This document shows positions 62,651 to 64,000 of a stretch of 64,000 nt of DNA, one piece after another. A program made the position numbers and the translations under genes. The stretch comes from Gammaproteobacteria bacterium (GTDB lineage: Bacteria; Pseudomonadota; Gammaproteobacteria; GCA-001735895). The notes under the pieces were generated by a model. That model ran no database searches. It was not told the DNA's origin and saw nothing but the letters and a program-made list of their open reading frames with translations. How positions within the stretch are numbered: the stretch's first letter is position 1; each line of letters opens with the position of its first letter. Where the stretch lies: contig JAOTYD010000002.1 of assembly GCA_029862005.1 (NCBI GenBank), forward strand, positions 62,001 to 126,000, read 5' to 3'.

Positions 62651-64000
62651 CTAGAGTCGGACTTTTACGCAGTTTCGACCGTTCTTCTTGGCCACGAACA
62701 ATGCCATGTCGGCCCGCTTCACCATTGAAGCATAATCACCGGTGTCATCCGTAATTGCGGCAATGCCGATGCTCAGGGTCGCATGCTTCTCTCCGTAAGC
62801 GGTTTTGTAGTGCGCGTTAGCGACAAACTCGCGCATCGTTTCGGCGAACTTTTCAGCCTTGTTCATATCGACCCCGGGCAATAATATACTAAGACCATTC
62901 TGTCCGTAGCGCCCGAGGATATCTTTCTCTTTATCAACCCTGGAAAATATGTACTTGACGATCGCGGCAAATACCTTGTAGGCAACCTGGTCGCCATCGT
63001 CTTCACGCAGCTTGGACAATCCATCGACTTCAATAATCAGGATCGAGAGGGGATCACCCTCAACCGCGGCGGTGCGATAGCGATCGACCGCAATTTTGTC
63101 CGCATTCTCGCGACTCATCAGCGTGATGGTCTTCTTGGCTGACACTTCCTTCTGCCTGAACTCTTCTACAACCTCCCTGGGTACCAGAGTCTGGTCAGAC
63201 TCGTAATAGCTATGGTCGGTCATCTCCATATCCTTGCTCTCGGAGTACGAAACCTTTGCCGCGGTTTTGGAATCCTTGTCTGCTTGCGTCGATTTGATTT
63301 CGGGTTCGGGCTGCCTCGGTTTCTTCTCGGGTTCGGGCTGCCTCGGTTTGTTCTCGGGTTCCGACTGCCTCGGACTTTTAGCCGGTTCAGGCGCTGCCCT
63401 TTGTACTGGCTTCTCTGCGTTACGCGTCGACCGCTTGAAAATCAGCATCGCCTGCGCAGCAATACTGACGCTGGCAATCTTATCCAGCTCATCAAAAGGT
63501 TCAGATTCACGCCGCAGGCTGATAACACCTAGCAAGCGGGAATCATTGAAGACCGGTACATCGAGGCGATACGAAGTAAAGCGTTTCTTTTCCATTCCCA
63601 TGAAACCTTTTTCGGTTTCATACTCTGCGCTGGTCGTCGCCTGGCGGGTCTGCGTTAACTTGCCGAGTAAATCCGGCGACCAGAGCGTCTTATCTTCGTT
63701 CTCAAACAGTTCGCCTTCAATTTTGTCAGCAACCGGCTTCGGCCCCTGCCCTTCGAGTGAAGTCAGAATATAGGAATCAAACTCGATCACCGGTTCAAGA
63801 TGTTTCTTCAGCAGCGCGATCAGTTCCTTGAAATCGAGTATCCCGCTCAAAGCCATGTCCAGATCGATTAGCGTGAATGCCCACAACTCCTGGCGATTTA
63901 CCATACTAGTGGTGAGATCGGTTTGCAGGAACAGCATACGGCGATCTCGTTCGGTCAGGTAACCAATACAGGTAGCAAGGAATACCGCCGTTGCCAACAG
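62651..64000 (-). CDS. GAF-like and degenerate GGDEF protein, 5' end outside window
   Basis: At least 449 residues are visible; the N-terminus runs past the right edge, and the first visible residues look like the end of a transmembrane helix (ATAVFLATCIGYL). A GAF-like region (~45-195) is followed by a repeat-rich linker with three ~9-residue Arg-Gln-Pro-Glu units. The C-terminal domain looks like GGDEF, but the active site reads GRYGQNGLSILLPG in place of GGDEF/GGEEF and there is no RxxD I-site. It is probably an inactive, c-di-GMP- or GTP-binding or structural domain. It may signal through other partners. Confidence 0.85.
   Translation of the reverse strand: MLATAVFLATCIGYLTERDRRMLFLQTDLTTSMVNRQELWAFTLIDLDMALSGILDFKELIALLKKHLEPVIEFDSYILTSLEGQGPKPVADKIEGELFENEDKTLWSPDLLGKLTQTRQATTSAEYETEKGFMGMEKKRFTSYRLDVPVFNDSRLLGVISLRRESEPFDELDKIASVSIAAQAMLIFKRSTRNAEKPVQRAAPEPAKSPRQSEPENKPRQPEPEKKPRQPEPEIKSTQADKDSKTAAKVSYSESKDMEMTDHSYYESDQTLVPREVVEEFRQKEVSAKKTITLMSRENADKIAVDRYRTAAVEGDPLSILIIEVDGLSKLREDDGDQVAYKVFAAIVKYIFSRVDKEKDILGRYGQNGLSILLPGVDMNKAEKFAETMREFVANAHYKTAYGEKHATLSIGIAAITDDTGDYASMVKRADMALFVAKKNGRNCVKVRL
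63294..63374 (-). repeat. Three tandem 27-bp coding repeats
   Basis: About three copies of a 27-bp unit encode a nine-residue RQPEPExKP motif in the linker of the GGDEF-like protein. The unit differs by a few bases each time. The number of units may vary between strains. Confidence 0.75.

Overview
This 64 kb window is chromosomal DNA from a gammaproteobacterium of unresolved order. The backbone follows gammaproteobacterial gene orders: tRNA-Ser / csrA / lysC / alaS / recX / recA / pncC / mutS / fdxA; fmdB upstream of aspS; rluD-pgeF-clpB divergent from bamD; and mrdA-mrdB-mltB-rlpA-dacA-ybeD-lipB-lipA. Coding density is high, GC content looks like the low to mid 50s by eye, and no insertion sequence, prophage, integrase or CRISPR array was found.

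Layout. 1-4.7 kb: a partial secreted protein, a cyclic-nucleotide-binding-like domain, a Na/Pi cotransporter followed by a CHAD protein, and an OmpA-type lipid-free outer membrane protein. 4.8-11.9 kb: tRNA-Ser(GCU), csrA, lysC, a TauE/SafE exporter on the opposite strand, alaS, recX, recA. 12.2-17.1 kb: an accessory three-gene operon inserted between recA and pncC. 17.1-22.8 kb: pncC, a PPK2 kinase, mutS, fdxA, a diguanylate cyclase. 23-36.5 kb: metX-like, nadA, aspS, fmdB, a pilin-accessory-like protein, a spermidine-synthase-like protein, bolA, a HEAT-repeat Ser/Thr kinase, clpB, pgeF, rluD. 36.5-47.5 kb: bamD, an aldo/keto reductase, nadE, two palindromic elements, then the lipoate and cell-elongation cluster. 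47.7-51.8 kb: a pyrophosphate block (membrane PPase, PPi-phosphofructokinase, soluble PPase), then two more palindromic elements. 52.2-57 kb: regulators, a GFA protein, a nucleotidase, a PP2C/FGE-like fusion, a Nudix hydrolase. 57.1-64 kb: an arsenosugar-type radical SAM enzyme with two glycosyltransferases, pyrD, unknowns, tpm and a degenerate GGDEF protein cut by the right edge.

The most unusual locus is 12174-17103. It encodes a five-helix membrane protein with two H-x13-H pairs (a probable di-haem cytochrome b), a single-chain fusion of a four-cluster ferredoxin subunit to a molybdopterin catalytic subunit without a Tat signal, and a cation/proton antiporter. It looks like a cytoplasm-facing molybdenum oxidoreductase coupled to the quinone pool. 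Its substrate is unknown; sulfite or another sulfur compound is a guess, helped only weakly by the nearby TauE/SafE gene. The second unusual signal is a family of four long intergenic palindromes at convergent gene ends. Two of them (39.4 and 51.9 kb) share a nearly identical core with a compensated base pair but have completely different, internally palindromic outer arms. A third theme is phosphate, polyphosphate and pyrophosphate: Na/Pi import plus CHAD, PPK2, and the PPase/PPi-PFK/PPase block. A GTTC-N7-GTTC direct repeat overlapping the recA promoter is the form known for alphaproteobacterial LexA, and no CTGT-N8-ACAG box was seen there.
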